From the NCBI RefSeq assembly GCF_900573985.1, contig NZ_UWOK01000001.1:744001-808000 (forward strand): 64,000 bases of DNA, read 5' to 3'. The DNA is from Campylobacter showae (GTDB lineage Bacteria > Campylobacterota > Campylobacteria > Campylobacterales > Campylobacteraceae). The notes below the pieces were generated by a model. The model was not told the origin of the DNA. It saw only the letters and a list, made by a program, of their open reading frames with translations, and did not search any database. Both the position numbers and the translations under genes were made by a program. Below are positions 27,790-36,729 of this stretch, one piece after another (position 1 is the stretch's first letter; every line of letters starts with the position of its first letter).

Positions 27790-27815
27790 GATTTTGCCGG
27801 TAAACCGGCAAAATC
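27790..27815 (+). terminator. Perfect 11-bp hairpin between the binding-protein and esterase genes
   Basis: GATTTTGCCGG (27790-27800), loop TAAA, CCGGCAAAATC (27805-27815). It lies 12 bases after the stop of the binding protein and just before the next ribosome site, with no T-run, so it more likely adjusts relative expression or RNA stability than ends transcription. Confidence 0.45.
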
Positions 27816-27829
27816 AAAAGGAAGCAAAG

Positions 27830-29311
27830 ATGAAAAAGAGGGCGCTTGCATTAAGCGCGGCGGCTTGCCTATGCGCGGCGATTAGCGCGCAGGCGGCGGA
27901 TCTGAAATTTGACCCGGATAAATTTGAAACTCGCTCTATAAAATTAGGCGAAAAAGAGGTCAAATTTAGAGCCTACGAGGGGATAGTTTACGTAGCAAAC
28001 CCCGTGGATAGCGAGTATCAGAGGCTAAATTTTTACGTTCCGTCTCAGTATTTTGATGGCGATAAAAGCGAGGCGGGCAAATTTGACGCGGCAAGCGCTC
28101 CGATCTTTTTGCCAAACTCCATCGGCGGATATATGCCTGGCGAGCCTTTTACGCCGGCGCTTGATAAAAACGGTAAGCCAAACGCGGTGCTAGCGGCGCT
28201 TGAGCGCGGTTACGTAGTCGCTGCGCCTGGAGCTAGAGGCAGGACGCTCAAGGACGCAAACGGCAAATTTAGCGGCAAAGCGCCCGCAGCTATCGTCGAT
28301 CTAAAGGCCGCCGTGCGGTATCTCAAATTTAACGACGCAGCTATGGCGGGCGACGCAAACAAAATCATATCAAACGGCACGAGTGCAGGCGGAGCGATGT
28401 CGGCGCTGCTTGGCGCCTCGGCGGACGCGCCCGAGTTTGAGCCCTATCTAGCCGCACTCGGCGCCGCAAAGGCTAGCGACGAGATATACGCCGTCTCTGC
28501 CTACTGCCCGGTTACGAACCTAGAAAACGCCGACGCGGCCTACGAGTGGATGTTTGGCGCGCAGACGAAATACGAGAAAATGGACTTTAGCGCGCTTGAC
28601 GCAGCTGGGTTTAATGACCGAAGCGGCAAGCCAAAAACCGTCTCCGGCGAGCTAAACGCAGAGCAAAAAGAGCTCTCCGCCGCGCTAAAATCGGCCTTTC
28701 CCGCCTACGTAAATTCACTAAATTTAAAGGACGCCAAAGGCCGCGCGCTAACGCTTGAGCCTAGCGGCGAAGGCAGCTTTAAAGAGTATGTCAAAAAGAC
28801 GCTTGCTGACTCGTTTGCGTCTGCAAAAAGCCGCGACAAAAGCCTGCTAAAGCCCGAGTTTTTCACGCTTGAGACGCAGGGCTGCACGCTCGGATATGAT
28901 TTTAAATTTGAGGACTACGTTACGTCTATGCCGCGCGCTAAGGCTACGCCCGCATTTGACGGACTAGAGCTACAAAATCCCGAAAACGACTTTTTTGGTG
29001 ATGCGGACGCGGCGGCTAAGCACTTTACCGAATTTAGCGCAAAACGCGGCACGGGCGAGATCGCTGACGCTAAAATCATAAAAATGGTAAACGCGATGAG
29101 CTATCTGGGCAATAAAAGCGCGGCTAAATTTTACCGTATCAGGCACGGCGCGGCAGACTCCGATACTGCTCTAGCCGTGCCGCTTATCTTGGCGCTGGGG
29201 CTACAAAATGCGGGCAAGGCAGTTGATTTTGCGGTGCCTTGGGGGCAAGGTCACGGCGGCGACTATGATCTGGACGAGCTTTTTAGATGGATGGATCGCG
29301 TCGTAAAATAG
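27830..29311 (+). CDS. Secreted tannase-like (subtype B) alpha/beta-hydrolase
   Basis: I chose the ATG at 27830 (AAAAGGAAGCAAAG upstream), giving 493 residues with a signal peptide (MKKRALALSAAACLCAAISA). The fold and motifs match bacterial subtype B tannases: the nucleophile elbow NGTSAGGAMSALLG with Ser185, IRHGAADSDTALAVPLILAL carrying the acidic residue, and GQGHGGDYD with the C-terminal histidine. Tannases split gallate (polyphenol) esters. Its place between a binding protein and permease of an iron-type importer suggests it may release iron from, or process, a catechol or gallate-type ligand in the periplasm. That role is inference. Confidence 0.75.
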   Translation: MKKRALALSAAACLCAAISAQAADLKFDPDKFETRSIKLGEKEVKFRAYEGIVYVANPVDSEYQRLNFYVPSQYFDGDKSEAGKFDAASAPIFLPNSIGGYMPGEPFTPALDKNGKPNAVLAALERGYVVAAPGARGRTLKDANGKFSGKAPAAIVDLKAAVRYLKFNDAAMAGDANKIISNGTSAGGAMSALLGASADAPEFEPYLAALGAAKASDEIYAVSAYCPVTNLENADAAYEWMFGAQTKYEKMDFSALDAAGFNDRSGKPKTVSGELNAEQKELSAALKSAFPAYVNSLNLKDAKGRALTLEPSGEGSFKEYVKKTLADSFASAKSRDKSLLKPEFFTLETQGCTLGYDFKFEDYVTSMPRAKATPAFDGLELQNPENDFFGDADAAAKHFTEFSAKRGTGEIADAKIIKMVNAMSYLGNKSAAKFYRIRHGAADSDTALAVPLILALGLQNAGKAVDFAVPWGQGHGGDYDLDELFRWMDRVVK

Positions 29312-29518
29312 CTTAAATTTGACGCGGCGGAAGCTTGCGCTCAAATTTGGCGTAGCAGCGCGCTGGGTTTAAATTTGGCAAAGCGGCGGGTAAATTTGCC
29401 CCGAATAGCTCAAATTTGGCGCTCATGTGGGGTTGTTTCGGTTGTGGACAAAGCTCACCTTTATGCCGATATTTTTATGCGGCGCTACCGCGGACAGAGA
29501 TTTTATTTTAGGAGAAAG

Positions 29519-30526
29519 ATGAAAAATATTAGTTTTAAATTTACGCTGATTTTGCTGGCCGTGCTGACCGTAGTTTGCGGCGTAGTCGCGCTTGGCGTCG
29601 GCAGGTTTTACGTGGTGCCCTCAGACGTGCTTAGCGTGATCGGCAGCTTTTTTGGAGTGCCGACGGACGCCGCGGCAAATATCCAAAACGTCGTCGAAAA
29701 CATCCGCATACCGCGCATTATCGCGGCTATCCTCGTCGGAGCCGCGCTTAGCATCAGCGGAGCGGCGTATCAGGGCGTCTTTCGTAACCAGCTGGTTAGC
29801 CCCGATCTGCTTGGCGTTTCGGCCGGAGCTTGCGTAGGAGCCGCGCTTGCGATTATGTTTGATTTATCGCTTTTTTGGGTGCAGGCGCTAGCCTTTGTCT
29901 GCGGGCTCGCGGCCGTAGGTATGACGCTATCTATACCGCGTCTGATGGGGCGATCTAGCACGCTGATGCTGGTGCTCTCAGGCATCATCGTTAGCGGTCT
30001 CATGGCCTCGGTGATCGGCTTTTTAAAATACGTCGCCGACCCAGAGACTAAGCTGCCCGACATCGTTTACTGGCAGCTGGGCAGCCTAGCTAAGATCGAC
30101 GCGGATAATCTTAAATTTATCGCGCCCGTGATGATAGCCTGCGCGGTGCTGCTCGTAGCGATGAGCTGGAGGATAAATTTGCTTTCGCTAGGCGACGAGA
30201 GCGCGGCGAGGCTGGGCGTAAACGTAACGCTTGAGCGCGGCGTCATCATCGTCTGCGCGACGCTGCTAACGGCATGCAGCGTGTGCGTGAGCGGTATCGT
30301 GGCGTGGGTGGGGCTGCTGATGCCCCACCTGGCGCGCATGCTAGTGGGTGCGAACAACGCCCGCAGCCTGCCTGCGAGCATATTTATGGGTGCGATATTT
30401 TTGCTATTTGTCGATACCCTGGCGCGCACGATCAGCGTGAGCGAGGTGCCTCTGGGCGTACTTACGGGCTTTATCGGCACGATATTTTTCGTCTGGGTTC
30501 TCTGGCGAAATAAAAAGGTCGCGTGA
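29519..30526 (+). CDS. FecCD-family permease of the iron/cobalamin-type ABC importer
   Basis: I chose the ATG at 29519 because AGGAG lies just upstream, giving 335 residues with about ten membrane helices. Hallmarks are IRIPRIIAAILVGAALSISG and AAYQGVFRNQLVSPDLLGVS near the N terminus, GIVAWVGLLMPHLARMLVG for the coupling helix, and EVPLGVLTGFIGTIFFVWVL at the C terminus. It would form the homodimeric channel working with the binding protein at 26758 and the ATPase that starts at its stop codon. Confidence 0.92.
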   Translation: MKNISFKFTLILLAVLTVVCGVVALGVGRFYVVPSDVLSVIGSFFGVPTDAAANIQNVVENIRIPRIIAAILVGAALSISGAAYQGVFRNQLVSPDLLGVSAGACVGAALAIMFDLSLFWVQALAFVCGLAAVGMTLSIPRLMGRSSTLMLVLSGIIVSGLMASVIGFLKYVADPETKLPDIVYWQLGSLAKIDADNLKFIAPVMIACAVLLVAMSWRINLLSLGDESAARLGVNVTLERGVIIVCATLLTACSVCVSGIVAWVGLLMPHLARMLVGANNARSLPASIFMGAIFLLFVDTLARTISVSEVPLGVLTGFIGTIFFVWVLWRNKKVA

Positions 30527-31299
30527 TGTTAGAAGTAAAAAATCTAAATTTCGCCTATCCAAACGGCGCGGGTAGGCTAGAAAACGTAAATTTACGCGTC
30601 GGCAAGGGCGAGATACTAACGATACTAGGGCGAAACGGCGCGGGCAAATCGACCATGCTAAGCCTAATCAGCGGCACGCAGGCGCCGCACTCGGGCGAAG
30701 TTTGGCTCGGCGGTAAAAATAGCGCGGATCTTAGCAACAAAGAGCGCGCCAAAATCATGGCCTACGTCGCGCAAAGCGAGATCTGCGAGTACGACTACAC
30801 GGGGCTTGAGTTTATCACGATGGGGCGAGCGGCGCATCTGGGTATCTTTGCGCGGCCTAGCGAGGAGGATACGGCGATCGCGAAGGAATTTACCGCAAAG
30901 CTTGAGATCACGCACCTTGAGGATAAATTTATCACTCAGATGAGCGGCGGACAAAAGCAGATGTGTTCGATCGCGCGCGCGATGGCTGCAAAGCCGCAGA
31001 TCATCGTGTTTGACGAGCCGACCTCGGCGCTGGACTTTGGAAATCAGTATAAATTCCTGCGCACAGTTAAGCAGCTAAAAGAGCAAGGCTACACCATCGT
31101 GCTAACGACTCACAACCCCGATTTCGCCGTGCTTTTGGGCGGCTACGTGGCGTTAGTTAAAGGCGGGGGCGAGGTGGCTTTCGGCAGCGTGGATGAAATC
31201 ATAGAAAGCGAGCATCTAAGCAAGCTTTACGGGCTAAATTTGAGCGTAGAGTACATCGAGCAAGTAGCTAGAAAGTGCTGCCTCACGCATCCGCTGTGA
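30526..31299 (+). CDS. ATP-binding protein of the iron/cobalamin-type ABC importer (FecE/FepC-like)
   Basis: The ATPase has Walker A ILGRNGAGKSTMLSLISG, the signature MSGGQKQM, Walker B IIVFDEPTSALDFG and the switch histidine in VLTTHNPDF, so it should be active. The start is the ATG overlapping the permease stop (TGATG), or a GTG one codon earlier. About 257 residues is normal for FecE/FepC/BtuD-type subunits. The tail ends with paired cysteines (ARKCCLTHPL), which is unusual for the family. Confidence 0.92.
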   Translation: MLEVKNLNFAYPNGAGRLENVNLRVGKGEILTILGRNGAGKSTMLSLISGTQAPHSGEVWLGGKNSADLSNKERAKIMAYVAQSEICEYDYTGLEFITMGRAAHLGIFARPSEEDTAIAKEFTAKLEITHLEDKFITQMSGGQKQMCSIARAMAAKPQIIVFDEPTSALDFGNQYKFLRTVKQLKEQGYTIVLTTHNPDFAVLLGGYVALVKGGGEVAFGSVDEIIESEHLSKLYGLNLSVEYIEQVARKCCLTHPL

Positions 31300-31688
31300 G
31301 CGCTAGATACTAGCAAGCAGCGGCGTAAATTTGCGCTATGCAAAATCAAAAAGACGAGAGCGAGAGCGCACAGCAATGGGGCGGATAAATTTGTCGCAGG
31401 CGCAATGCGTGCGTGCCCGCCTTACAAATTTGACTACTCCCGCTCGCCTTGTCGTTTGGTAAAATTTGCTCTCAAATTTAACTCAAATTTGAGGCTTATA
31501 AATTTAACCGAGCCTTGGCGCGTTTTAGTCGGCGCGACTCTGTAAATTTGACGGCTACGGGTTTGCGTCTTTAGTAAATTCGGCGTTAAATTTAAAGTTC
31601 GCAAATTTGGGCGGTTTTGGCTTTATTACCCGCGTTTTGCGCACGGGACGGTAAAACAAACCTGCCGTAGCGAAGCAAAACCGTGTCC
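31300..31688. other. Intergenic region between convergent genes
   Basis: About 390 bases between the convergent ABC importer operon and gdhA. I see no gene. The stretch has several AAATTT hexamers and, from about 31640, a second possible hairpin (GGACGGT ... ACCGTGTCC). Confidence 0.55.
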
Positions 31689-31731
31689 AAAAAGGCTCGC
31701 CGACATACGTTAAGCGTAGCTAAAACGAGCC
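31689..31731 (-). terminator. Rho-independent terminator of gdhA
   Basis: On the minus strand GGCTCG (31731-31726) pairs with CGAGCC (31699-31694) across a structured loop and is followed by TTTTT. It sits 10 bases after the gdhA stop. Confidence 0.65.
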
Positions 31732-31741
31732 CAATCTAAAT

Positions 31742-33100
31742 TTACACATACCCCTGATCTATCATCGCGTCGGCTACTTTTCTAAAGCCCGCGATATTTG
31801 AGCCAAGTACTAGATTTCCCTCGTCGCCAAACTCCTTGCTCGTCTCGTAACTAAGCTCAAAGATATGATTCATGATGCCGTGCAGTCTGTGATCGACCTT
31901 TTCAAAGCTCCACGCGGTCATGCCGGCATTTTGCATCATCTCAAGGCCCGACGTGCCCACGCCGCCCGCGTTTGCCGCCTTTGCCGGAGCGAAGTAAAAA
32001 TCCTTTTGCGCTAGCATGAAATTTATCGCATCAAGTGTGCTTGGCATGTTTGCGCCCTCGGCGACGAAGCGACAGCCGTTAGCGTAGAGCGTCTTTATGT
32101 CGGCTAGGTGAAGCTCGTTTTGCGTCGCGCATGGGAAAGCTCCGTCGCATGGCACGTCCCAGACGCCGTTTCTGCCCTCTTTATATTCGCTTACGCTTAC
32201 GTATTTTGCGTTCGGTCTAAATTTGACGTATTCGCTAAGGCGCGCGCGTCTCGCTTCTTTTATCTCTTTAAGCACCGCTAGATCTATGCCCTCGGCGTCG
32301 TAAACGTATCCGTTTGAATCAGAAACCGTGATAGGCAGCGCGCCTACTTGATAGAGCTTTTCTACCGTGTATATGGCGACATTTCCGCTACCGCTGACGC
32401 TGCATTTTTTGCCCTCTAGATCAAGTCCAGCTTTTTTTAGCATGTTTTGAGTGAAATATACCAGTCCGTATCCAGTAGCCTCTGTGCGCGCTAGGCTGCC
32501 GCCCCAGTTTAGTCCTTTGCCCGTTAGTATGCCGTCAAATCTGCCCGTGAGCTTTTTATACTGCCCAAACATATAGCCGATCTCGCGCGCTCCCACGCCG
32601 ATGTCGCCTGCGGGCACGTCCACGGTGTTGCCGATATGGCGGTAAAGCTCGCTCATAAATGCTTGGCAAAAGCGCATTATCTCGCCCTCACTCTTGCCTT
32701 TTGGATCAAAGGTGCTACCGCCTTTTGCGCCGCCGATATTTACGCCCGTTAGCGAGTTTTTAAAAATTTGCTCAAACCCTAAAAATTTTAGCACGCCAAG
32801 ATCGACGCTGGGATGGAGTCTGATACCGCCTTTATAGGGGCCCACGGCTGAGTTAAACTGCACGCGGTAGCCGTTATTTACCTGCGGTCTGCCGTCGTCG
32901 TCCGTGTAGGTAACGCGAAAGATCACGGTGCGCTCAGGGATGACGATACGCTCTAGGATCGCGTGTTTTTGGTATTTACTCTCTTTTTTTATAAGCGGCT
33001 CAAGGCTATTTAGCACCTCGGTCGCAGCCTGTACGAACACGCCTTGGCCCGGATTGGTTCTTTTTATCCACTCCATCGTTTTTTCGATGTACTCGCTCAT
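31742..33100 (-). CDS. gdhA: Glutamate dehydrogenase (NADP-type)
   Basis: The 452-residue protein is a hexameric glutamate dehydrogenase that makes glutamate from 2-oxoglutarate and ammonia. Motifs include PYKGGIRLHPSVDLGVLKFL with the substrate lysine, NIGGAKGGSTFDPKGKS with the catalytic lysine, VPAGDIGVGAREIGY, and the nucleotide-binding SGSGNVAIYTVEKL. The size and the GSGNVA form fit the small NADP-dependent bacterial type. It is a single gene with a terminator behind it; the upstream region is A+T-rich. Confidence 0.96.
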   Translation of the reverse strand: MSEYIEKTMEWIKRTNPGQGVFVQAATEVLNSLEPLIKKESKYQKHAILERIVIPERTVIFRVTYTDDDGRPQVNNGYRVQFNSAVGPYKGGIRLHPSVDLGVLKFLGFEQIFKNSLTGVNIGGAKGGSTFDPKGKSEGEIMRFCQAFMSELYRHIGNTVDVPAGDIGVGAREIGYMFGQYKKLTGRFDGILTGKGLNWGGSLARTEATGYGLVYFTQNMLKKAGLDLEGKKCSVSGSGNVAIYTVEKLYQVGALPITVSDSNGYVYDAEGIDLAVLKEIKEARRARLSEYVKFRPNAKYVSVSEYKEGRNGVWDVPCDGAFPCATQNELHLADIKTLYANGCRFVAEGANMPSTLDAINFMLAQKDFYFAPAKAANAGGVGTSGLEMMQNAGMTAWSFEKVDHRLHGIMNHIFELSYETSKEFGDEGNLVLGSNIAGFRKVADAMIDQGYV

Positions 33101-33584
33101 CTTCGCTCCTATTCGTCAAATTTTCGTAGTTGAATATTAACTCTCCTAGAAAAAATTTTTATTTAAATTTATTTTTATATTTTTATTTTAGGTAATAAGT
33201 GTTACGTATCGAAACTAAATTTATCAAACGTAACTTTTTGATAAATTTGTTGTAGTTTTGTTTGGGCTTTTGACGGAGATTTTAGTTGGCTTTGGTAGGA
33301 CTATGTTAAATTTAGGAGCTTGAAATTTACGGCGGCTGGATTTTGCCGTTTTGGCTTTTGTGTACTTGGCGAGAATTCGTCAAATTTGAAATTTAGCGGG
33401 CAAATTTGCGGCTATTCTCGTAAAATTTATTTTTTGGCTAAATTTGAGCTTGTTGCAAATACGGATTAACTTTATAGGAGTATTTCAATCTACGTAAAGC
33501 GGTAAATTTGAAAATGCTGGAGTAAATTTGGGCGGGTTAAAATAGTAAAAAATCAAATTTTAGCCCAAAGCGGGCTAAAATCGG
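33101..33584. other. Intergenic region upstream of gdhA
   Basis: These 480 bases contain no supportable gene. The part next to gdhA (33130-33200) is very A+T-rich and probably contains the leftward gdhA promoter. The remainder has many AAATTT-type hexamers. Confidence 0.55.
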
Positions 33585-33773
33585 TTACATATCCTCTTTG
33601 ATTTCGTCGTTGCTGCGAACTACTAGGCCCGAGCCGTGGATGACGCTAGGGATGCACGCCGTGCAGATGTCGACCTCTTCGCCGTTTTTGTGGGCGCGGA
33701 TAAATACTGCGTTTTCGTTTTCTGTGCTTTTTTGTCCGCAGACGTTGCAAACTACGATATTTTCAGTTCTCAT
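33585..33773 (-). CDS. Small zinc-ribbon-like protein
   Basis: A 62-residue protein with two CxxC pairs (CNVCGQ near residue 9 and CTACIPS near residue 37), which probably hold a zinc ion. No catalytic domain is visible and I do not recognise a family. The ribosome site AAAAGGAAAACAA supports the start, and it lies 61 bases after the EI24/CysZ-like gene on the same strand, likely co-transcribed. Confidence 0.65.
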   Translation of the reverse strand: MRTENIVVCNVCGQKSTENENAVFIRAHKNGEEVDICTACIPSVIHGSGLVVRSNDEIKEDM

Positions 33774-33834
33774 TTGTTTTCCTTTTAAAAAATTTGGGCT
33801 TATTTTATTTATTTTTTCGCTGATTTGAAATGAT

Positions 33835-34569
33835 TTACGTCAAGCGCGAAGTCTCGCGTAAAAAGAAAAAATGCGAAAAATAAATAACGAAAAAAACCTG
33901 CAAGAAAAGCCCAAAAATAGGCACCAAACAAAGCAGATAAAAGCACAGCGCGGCGGCTTTAAATTTGTATCCGCCGTAATCAAGCAAATAAAGCTCAAAT
34001 TTGTGCCGCGAGAGGGCATTTGGCGCTACGTCGATGAAAAGTAGCGAATAATAAAGGTAAAAAAACGCGGGGTGCAGGGCGAGAAAATTTAGCGCAGGCA
34101 CGGCTAAAATCGGCACGCAAATAAGCGCGATCAGGAAAAATTTAAGCAAAATTTGACCCATAAGAGCCGTTTGGCGAGCTAGGCTGATATTTGCCAGCTG
34201 CGACTCCTCCACGCGGTAGTGCCTGCGGTTTATCTCGCGGGCGACCACTGGAGTTAGAAAGCCCGCAACCGCGAGCGCGCAAAAAACCGAAAGCATAACG
34301 ACTAGATATGCGCCGACCGCGTAAAATATCGCGCCGATGAGCCATTTTGCGATACCGAGGCTGAGGATTTTGGCCACCATCGGATACTCGGCCAGCGCGC
34401 CTGCCTCGCCCGATATGGCCGCGTTTAGCGCCTCATATAGCTCGCGGCCGCCAAACATCGCGATCGCTGCGATGATGAGTGCGGAAAAAACGAGCGGCAG
34501 GATAGAGAGCGCGATAAATTTGGGCGTAAAAAGGTCCTTTATCGAAAGGCGTAAAATATCAGCGAACAA
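33835..34569 (-). CDS. EI24/CysZ-like integral membrane protein
   Basis: The 244-residue protein has about five to six membrane helices and the pattern of the EI24 (CysZ-like) domain family: LSIKDLFTPKFIALSILPLV at the N terminus, then the cytosolic loop REINRRHYRVEE and later FFYLYYSLLFIDVAPNALSR. In E. coli CysZ takes up sulfate, but many epsilonproteobacterial members are uncharacterised. No sulfate-assimilation genes are nearby, so the substrate is open. Confidence 0.75.
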   Translation of the reverse strand: MFADILRLSIKDLFTPKFIALSILPLVFSALIIAAIAMFGGRELYEALNAAISGEAGALAEYPMVAKILSLGIAKWLIGAIFYAVGAYLVVMLSVFCALAVAGFLTPVVAREINRRHYRVEESQLANISLARQTALMGQILLKFFLIALICVPILAVPALNFLALHPAFFYLYYSLLFIDVAPNALSRHKFELYLLDYGGYKFKAAALCFYLLCLVPIFGLFLQVFFVIYFSHFFFLRETSRLT

Positions 34570-34988
34570 CGAATCTCCATTTTATTTAAATTTATGCCGT
34601 CATGCGGCAAAAGGGCGTTTGGGCGCGACGGCTTTTCTAAATTTGACGCGCATTTTTTGCCAGCAAAAGCGGCACGGCAAATGCTTTTAATGACGCACAA
34701 ATTTAACGCACGCATAGATTTTGCGGCTAAATTTGACCGATTTAAATCCAGCTTCAAATTTAGCTAAATTTACTCAAATTTGACCCGCTTTTTGATGGCG
34801 CGAGACTTGCATGCGGTGTAAATTTTTGCCGGTTAAACAGCGGTATTTTAGCTAGCACGGCTAAACCGCGCTCAAATTTTAAACAACCCACGACTTAAAC
34901 CGCCAAGCTAAATCGCAAAAACTTTGGCTAAATTTGCTAAATTTAGCAACCAAAGCGGCGCAAATTTAGTCCGTAAAGCCGTCAAATT
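34570..34988. other. Intergenic region saturated with AAATTT
   Basis: About 420 bases without a gene. At least eleven copies of the palindrome AAATTT occur between 34700 and 34990, mostly as C/T-AAATTT-A/G. This is the densest example in the window. Confidence 0.6.
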
Positions 34989-35684
34989 TTATTTTACCGA
35001 CTTATACTCGGCCTCTAGCGCGGCGTAGATCTCGTCCACGCTTTTTAGTCCGCGAGCTAAAATCTCGTTCATCACGGCGTTATCCTCCTTGCCGTTCCAG
35101 ACTTTTTTATACGCGCCCTCTTTATAGCCGTGGTCTTGGCGGAAGCGATTTAGGACGTTTTTACCGACGTAGCACTCGTAAAGCGAGCTTAAATTTACGC
35201 CGCATTTTAGGCTCATCGAGAAGTAAATTTTAAGCAGATCAAAGAGCGAATACTCAAAGCCCGAGCACTTATTTATGAGCATTTCGACGTCGTTTATGAT
35301 CTCGTAGATGTTCTCTTCGGCGACGTTAAACGGCTCGCGGCAAAACGCCTCAAAGCCGCTGCTAGCGCAGATGTCGCTTGAAAGCTTTGCGATATCGCCA
35401 AGGTTATTTAGCTTGTACTGCTCGAGCATCAAACTCATCAAAAAGTGCCAGATATCCACGACCTCGACGCGTAGATTGTCTTCATTGGTCGGCGCGTTTA
35501 TGCTCTTCCAGTGTTTCCAGGCAAAGCTATCTATGAGCTCGGCGCACTCCATATATATGCAGCGTTTCCAGTTGATGAGTTTGCCGTTTTTGTTTATGCC
35601 GTTTTCCCAGCCGATGCCGTTGGTGTCGTCGTTTAGACTCTGCTGGAGATTTAGCATTTGGGTGATTTTTTCATTCGCGTTCAT
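34989..35684 (-). CDS. dut: Dimeric all-alpha dUTP diphosphatase
   Basis: The 231-residue protein is a dimeric dUTPase of the all-alpha NTP pyrophosphatase superfamily, as in C. jejuni, breaking dUTP to dUMP and diphosphate. Metal-binding acidic motifs are visible in the helices: ECAELIDSFAWKHWK (ExxE/D type) and VEVVDIWHFLMSL (ExxD). The later FRQDHGYKEGAYKKVWNGKE region binds the nucleotide. It lies downstream of the gene at 35739 on the same strand, 54 bases apart, probably one operon. Confidence 0.92.
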   Translation of the reverse strand: MNANEKITQMLNLQQSLNDDTNGIGWENGINKNGKLINWKRCIYMECAELIDSFAWKHWKSINAPTNEDNLRVEVVDIWHFLMSLMLEQYKLNNLGDIAKLSSDICASSGFEAFCREPFNVAEENIYEIINDVEMLINKCSGFEYSLFDLLKIYFSMSLKCGVNLSSLYECYVGKNVLNRFRQDHGYKEGAYKKVWNGKEDNAVMNEILARGLKSVDEIYAALEAEYKSVK

Positions 35685-35738
35685 AAATTTTCCTATTTTT
35701 AAAATTTATGAATTATAGCGAAAATTTTAAACCGCGAA

Positions 35739-36254
35739 CTAAACGTAAAATTTAAAGCTATCCAGCTGAGAAATGAGCTCATCAAAGAGCTTTTTGGAGT
35801 TTTGCAGCAGCTTGGCGTCCGCTTTATTTTGCTCCATCAGCCTATCAAAAAGCTTTAGCGTACCGTCTGCGATAAAGTTTTTATGATTTGCGTCTTTTAT
35901 CTCGGGAAGCTCTTTGCGAAGGGAGTTTGCGAGATTTGTCACGCGCGAAGATACCCAATCCTCGCCATCTTTGACGTTTTTCATAAATTTATCTATGTTA
36001 GGCGCTATCTTTTCTAGAGCGGCTGCCAGCTCCTCTTTATCGCGAGCGTCCAGACCGTCGCCTTTATACGAAAAGCTATAGCCGTACTCATGCGTGAGAG
36101 TGAGCGCAGATGCCGATGCGCCGGCTGTTTTGGCGCTGGCGTAGTCTACTGTTTTGTTGTCGTACATTTTTAGATTTATCTCGTCGCCGCCGCTGGTTTT
36201 AAAGCTAAAATCAAAGCTGTTTAGGCTCGCGCTTTGGTAGTTTTGTAGTTTCAT
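35739..36254 (-). CDS. Conserved hypothetical protein upstream of dut
   Basis: The 171-residue protein starts with a beta-rich half (FDFSFKTSGGDEINLKMYDN, LTLTHEYGYSFSYKGDGLDA) and continues with helices. Related epsilonproteobacterial proteins are annotated as ATP/GTP-binding or DUF5610-like, but I see no nucleotide-binding motif in it. C. jejuni has a similar gene beside dut as far as I remember. There is no signal peptide; the function is unknown. Confidence 0.65.
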   Translation of the reverse strand: MKLQNYQSASLNSFDFSFKTSGGDEINLKMYDNKTVDYASAKTAGASASALTLTHEYGYSFSYKGDGLDARDKEELAAALEKIAPNIDKFMKNVKDGEDWVSSRVTNLANSLRKELPEIKDANHKNFIADGTLKLFDRLMEQNKADAKLLQNSKKLFDELISQLDSFKFYV

Positions 36255-36341
36255 GATTTGCCGTCCTTTTGGCTTTATATCGGCTAAATTTCTTTTTTCT
36301 TAATACCCCTTGCGCTAAAATCACGCAAAAAAAGGATGAAA

Positions 36342-36719
36342 ATGTGCTGTTTTGCAACGCGCGTATTTTTGCTCATTAGCGCGACCGTTTTGAGCTTTGT
36401 CTTGCACGGATTTTTCCCGCAAATTCCAGTCGTCGCGTTTTATTTTTTACTGGCAAATTTGATCTCGCTTACGATATTTTTGCTATTTTTCGCGGGCAAA
36501 CTGCCAAGCTTCGTTAAGCCCGCGGCGGTACACTATTTTAGCTTTATCGGCGGCTTTGCTGCGGGACTTGCGGTGACATTATTTAAACGCGAAAAAGCGG
36601 AAACTAAATTTGTCAGAACCGAGCTTTTTATCTTTGCTTTTTGGCTAGTTTTAGCTTGCTTTTTAGTGCTAAATTTTAGCTGGGTTTCGGCAAATTTGGC
36701 TCAAATTTTTAGCGCTTAG
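36342..36719 (+). CDS. DUF1294 membrane protein
   Basis: A protein of about 125 residues with four membrane helices. FYFLLANLISLTIFLLFFAG and VHYFSFIGGFAAGLAVTLFK followed by a K-T-x-F basic motif match DUF1294. I prefer the ATG at 36342, which has AAAGGA at proper spacing, over an ATG two codons earlier. It lies 10 bases before the next gene, so the two are co-transcribed. Confidence 0.7.
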   Translation: MCCFATRVFLLISATVLSFVLHGFFPQIPVVAFYFLLANLISLTIFLLFFAGKLPSFVKPAAVHYFSFIGGFAAGLAVTLFKREKAETKFVRTELFIFAFWLVLACFLVLNFSWVSANLAQIFSA

Positions 36720-36729
36720 GGCGGACGAA

